NCBI RefSeq assembly: GCF_000379805.1
Contig: NZ_KB903598.1
Location: 142,232-206,231, forward strand
Direction of reading: 5' to 3'
Source of the DNA: Lewinella cohaerens DSM 23179
GTDB taxonomy: Bacteria > Bacteroidota > Bacteroidia > Chitinophagales > Saprospiraceae
DNA length: 64,000 bases
This document shows positions 62,194 through 64,000 of the stretch, one piece after another (positions within the stretch are counted from its first letter, which is position 1; each line of letters starts with the position of its first letter). The translations under genes were made by a program, and so were the position numbers. Under the pieces are notes generated by a model. That model did no database searches and had not been told where the DNA came from. It saw only the letters and a list, made by a program, of their open reading frames with translations.

Positions 62194-63052
62194 TTGTTAA
62201 AGAGATTTTTTGATTGTAAACGGCTGTAAATTGTGCACCAAAGTAAAAAATAGCCGAAGCATAGAAAATCCACACCATAATTACCATCACCGATCCTGCC
62301 GCTTCGTACATGTTGCCGGTATTGGATAAGCCAATGTAAAAAGTAATAGCGTATTGTCCGATAAAGAAAAGGATAGTCGTAATAATTGCTCCTAATCTCG
62401 CCGTAGACCAATCGATTTTACGATCAGGAAGATACCTGAAGATAAAGGCGAAGAACAAACCCGTCAATAACAGGGGAAGTGTCAGGGAAATAAAATACAG
62501 AAGCGCAGTCGATAAGTCTGGTATAAATTCAGCAATATGTGCGGTAAAACGCGTTATCAAGGCATTGAGCGTGAGTGTAATGACAAGGATAAAGGCGATG
62601 GAGAGGAGCAGTGCTAAACCAATCAGGCGACCTCTTACGTATTGCCACCAGCCCATTTTTTTACTAGCTTCTTCAGCGTGGAAAATAATATTCATGGTGC
62701 CTTGGATAGTCACAAAGATGGTAGTAGATGTAAATAATATGCCTCCTAATCCTACCAGGAGTGACCACCCTTCGCGCTCAAATAAGCCAATATTGTTAAT
62801 GGTGGCAGATAACTGTGCGGCGCTTTGTTGTCCGAAGTAATCACCCAGCTGACTGAAAATCGTCTGCTCAATGGTTGCTTGATCATAAAAGAGCGAAGTA
62901 GCCTGCAATAGAACCAGTAAAAATGGCGGCAGGGAAAATATGGTATAATAAGACAATGCTGCCGAGCGTAGCATAAGTGCATTTGCACCAAACTGAAGGA
63001 AGGTTTCCTTGAGGCAGGCCCACAAGAAATTGAAAGCAATAGGTGAGATCAT
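62153..63052 (-). CDS. YihY/BrkB-family inner-membrane protein
   Basis: 299 codons with about six membrane helices. NALMLRSAALSYYTIFSLPP is the hallmark YihY motif, and FIGQYAITFYIGLSNTGNMY with EAAGSVMVIMVWIFYASAIF gives the conserved family end (GSxxxxLxWxYYxAxIxLxGA). Formerly annotated as ribonuclease BN in error; role in envelope stress and virulence is suggested elsewhere, mechanism unknown. It follows the gene at 63062 after 9 bases, so it is probably driven by the promoter element at 63772-63800. Confidence 0.92.
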   Translation of the reverse strand: MISPIAFNFLWACLKETFLQFGANALMLRSAALSYYTIFSLPPFLLVLLQATSLFYDQATIEQTIFSQLGDYFGQQSAAQLSATINNIGLFEREGWSLLVGLGGILFTSTTIFVTIQGTMNIIFHAEEASKKMGWWQYVRGRLIGLALLLSIAFILVITLTLNALITRFTAHIAEFIPDLSTALLYFISLTLPLLLTGLFFAFIFRYLPDRKIDWSTARLGAIITTILFFIGQYAITFYIGLSNTGNMYEAAGSVMVIMVWIFYASAIFYFGAQFTAVYNQKISLTTKDDFRSKREASF

Positions 63053-63061
63053 CTAGAGGGC

Positions 63062-63712
63062 TTATTGTTCGTTTGTTTTAAAGAGGTAGTTTTTCAATGC
63101 TATTGAAAATTGCTCAGTAGGGGAGAAGGTGCCATCCTCGTTTTGGCGCAGCACTTGTGTGTATTCATCCACAGGCGCTCCCATGAGCGTAAATTGCACT
63201 ACGCGAGCTTTCTGTAGGATATCCAAGCGAGTATCGCCGTCAAAATCTTGTAGCCAGCTATCCATTTGCCAACACATACTTTCGCTGCAATAGTAATTGG
63301 CAAGGTTACGGACAAATACCAATTGATCCTTCTTTTTAGTGAATAACCCAATCATGTTTTGTGTGCCTGGGCCATGGAAACGTAGGAGATAAGCGTCAGT
63401 GGCACCATATCGTATTTTATACAGGGCGTAAGTTTTGAAATCACTGGGGAGTTCATCGCGCCAATTGGCAGAAAAAAGCCGGTAGAGGCCTCGTTCTACA
63501 GGAGTGCCATAGAAGGTAAAGTCGGGATCGTTTTGAGTTTTGGTTGGCGCGAACAGGTGCAAATTCCCAACGTTAGCAATTTCGAAATTTTTCTCAAAAG
63601 CAACCCATGCACTTGCATTATCATTTTGGGCAGCTAAATTAGAAATACTGAATAAGATGGTGAGCGCTAAACAGGATATTGGAAGGGTGTTTTTTATTAA
63701 AGACCTAAACAT
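63062..63712 (-). CDS. Secreted protein of unknown function
   Basis: 216 codons. Signal peptide MFRSLIKNTLPISCLALTIL to about residue 28 (NLAAQ). The mature domain has FTFYGTPVERGLYRLFSANW, YGATDAYLLRFHGPGTQNM and WLQDFDGDTRLDILQKARV; DFDGDTRLDI resembles an FG-GAP-like calcium loop. A cysteine pair (YYCSESMCW) may form a disulfide. No family recognised. First gene of an operon with the yihY-like gene; carries an exact copy of the shared promoter element. Confidence 0.7.
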   Translation of the reverse strand: MFRSLIKNTLPISCLALTILFSISNLAAQNDNASAWVAFEKNFEIANVGNLHLFAPTKTQNDPDFTFYGTPVERGLYRLFSANWRDELPSDFKTYALYKIRYGATDAYLLRFHGPGTQNMIGLFTKKKDQLVFVRNLANYYCSESMCWQMDSWLQDFDGDTRLDILQKARVVQFTLMGAPVDEYTQVLRQNEDGTFSPTEQFSIALKNYLFKTNEQ

Positions 63713-63771
63713 TGTTGTTGTTTGAAATTTTCAAAAAGGTAGTATGTTTACTACTGTAGGAGATTTATTAA

Positions 63772-63800
63772 TGGAACCCTCTTTTTTCTCATTATGTTCG
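63772..63800 (-). promoter_or_regulatory. CGAACA-N17-GTT promoter element, operon 63712-62153
   Basis: Minus strand: CGAACA (63800-63795), 17 bases, GTTCCA (63777-63772), 59 bases before the ATG at 63712. Confidence 0.7.
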
Positions 63801-63958
63801 TTTTTTACACGATGAAATTCCCCCACAAGCTTTAAATTTTATACTATATTGCCAATAGGATTTCACTAGACTTGTTCTGCCGGGTATATGAGAAGATAGG
63901 GCTTGATTTAGCCCATATATGATCGAAGTAAAACAAGCCTATTAATTTATTTTTTTTA

Positions 63959-64000
63959 ATGAAAAGTATTCTTCGCCAACTGAAGCAGCAAATAAAGGCT
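63959..64000 (+). CDS. Possible start of a gene cut by the window edge
   Basis: ATG at 63959 followed by KSILRQLKQQIKA with no stop before the window ends. The basic helical start is protein-like, but 14 codons are not enough to identify it, and no ribosome-binding site or promoter element is obvious in the T-rich stretch before it. Confidence 0.3.
   Translation, partial: MKSILRQLKQQIKA

Noticed and set aside
63553-63582. CGAACA followed by GTTAGC with a 16-base spacer inside the gene at 63062-63712
   Set aside because: It is antisense within coding sequence and points at no gene start; taken as chance.

Overview
The window looks like chromosomal DNA of a Bacteroidota bacterium, most likely from the Saprospirales/Lewinella side of the phylum. 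This is inferred from content: several secreted proteins end in type IX secretion (T9SS) sorting domains, one ends in a gliding-motility-type (type B) C-terminal domain, the TamA-like protein is a lipoprotein, and several genes are preceded by the Bacteroidota -7 box TAnnTTTG. No rRNA, tRNA, CRISPR array, prophage or intact insertion sequence was seen.

Layout. 1-8.5 kb: a cut-off WG-repeat protein, a secreted metallophosphoesterase, small SRPBCC proteins, a DUF819 membrane protein, an AraC regulator and an orphan antitoxin followed by what looks like a decayed toxin. 9-12.8 kb: four genes of antibiotic-protection or -modification type (Tet(M)-like ribosomal protection GTPase, Vat-like acetyltransferase, GNAT, DHFR-like reductase). 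12.9-20.3 kb: one 2486-codon secreted M43 metalloprotease with PKD domains and eight tandem 51-residue repeats. 20.5-27.7 kb: typA, an FMN reductase, truA, an outer-membrane beta-barrel receptor behind a long leader, and a Nudix-type regulator. 27.8-31 kb: a SUMF1-domain protein, ECF sigma factor and anti-sigma-like membrane protein in one operon. 31.7-34.6 kb: a BNR/sortilin-like secreted protein. 34.7-40.5 kb: a stress cluster (Cys-less DksA-like, baeRF-like, YtxH, AI-2E, MscS, Dps, small membrane protein). 40.5-48 kb: an EEP phosphatase, a C25-like T9SS protein, a GH-A-like glycosidase and a PL7 alginate lyase. 48.4-56 kb: a tamB-tamA(L) operon. 56-64 kb: a multi-PAS sigma-54 activator and a second stress/envelope cluster (CsbD, coiled-coil lipoprotein, YqjE-like, Cys-less thioredoxin fold, YihY/BrkB).

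The observation I rate highest is not a gene. Eight genes spread over 29 kb, all small stress or envelope proteins, carry the same promoter-like element, CGAACA, exactly 17 bases, then GTT(N)(C/A)A, in the right orientation 20-70 bases upstream of the start codon: the DksA-like gene, ytxH, mscS, dps, a small PRPP-synthetase-like gene, csbD, the yqjE-like gene and the gene upstream of yihY. Close variants precede the baeRF-like gene, the AI-2E gene and the tamB operon. This looks like the regulon of an alternative sigma factor that joins the two stress clusters and the TamB/TamL outer-membrane system. The sigma factor responsible cannot be identified from this window; the one ECF gene present does not carry the motif in front of its own operon.

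Starts given here differ in many cases from the longest open frame; the reason is stated for each. All family names come from sequence motifs read by eye, with no database search.
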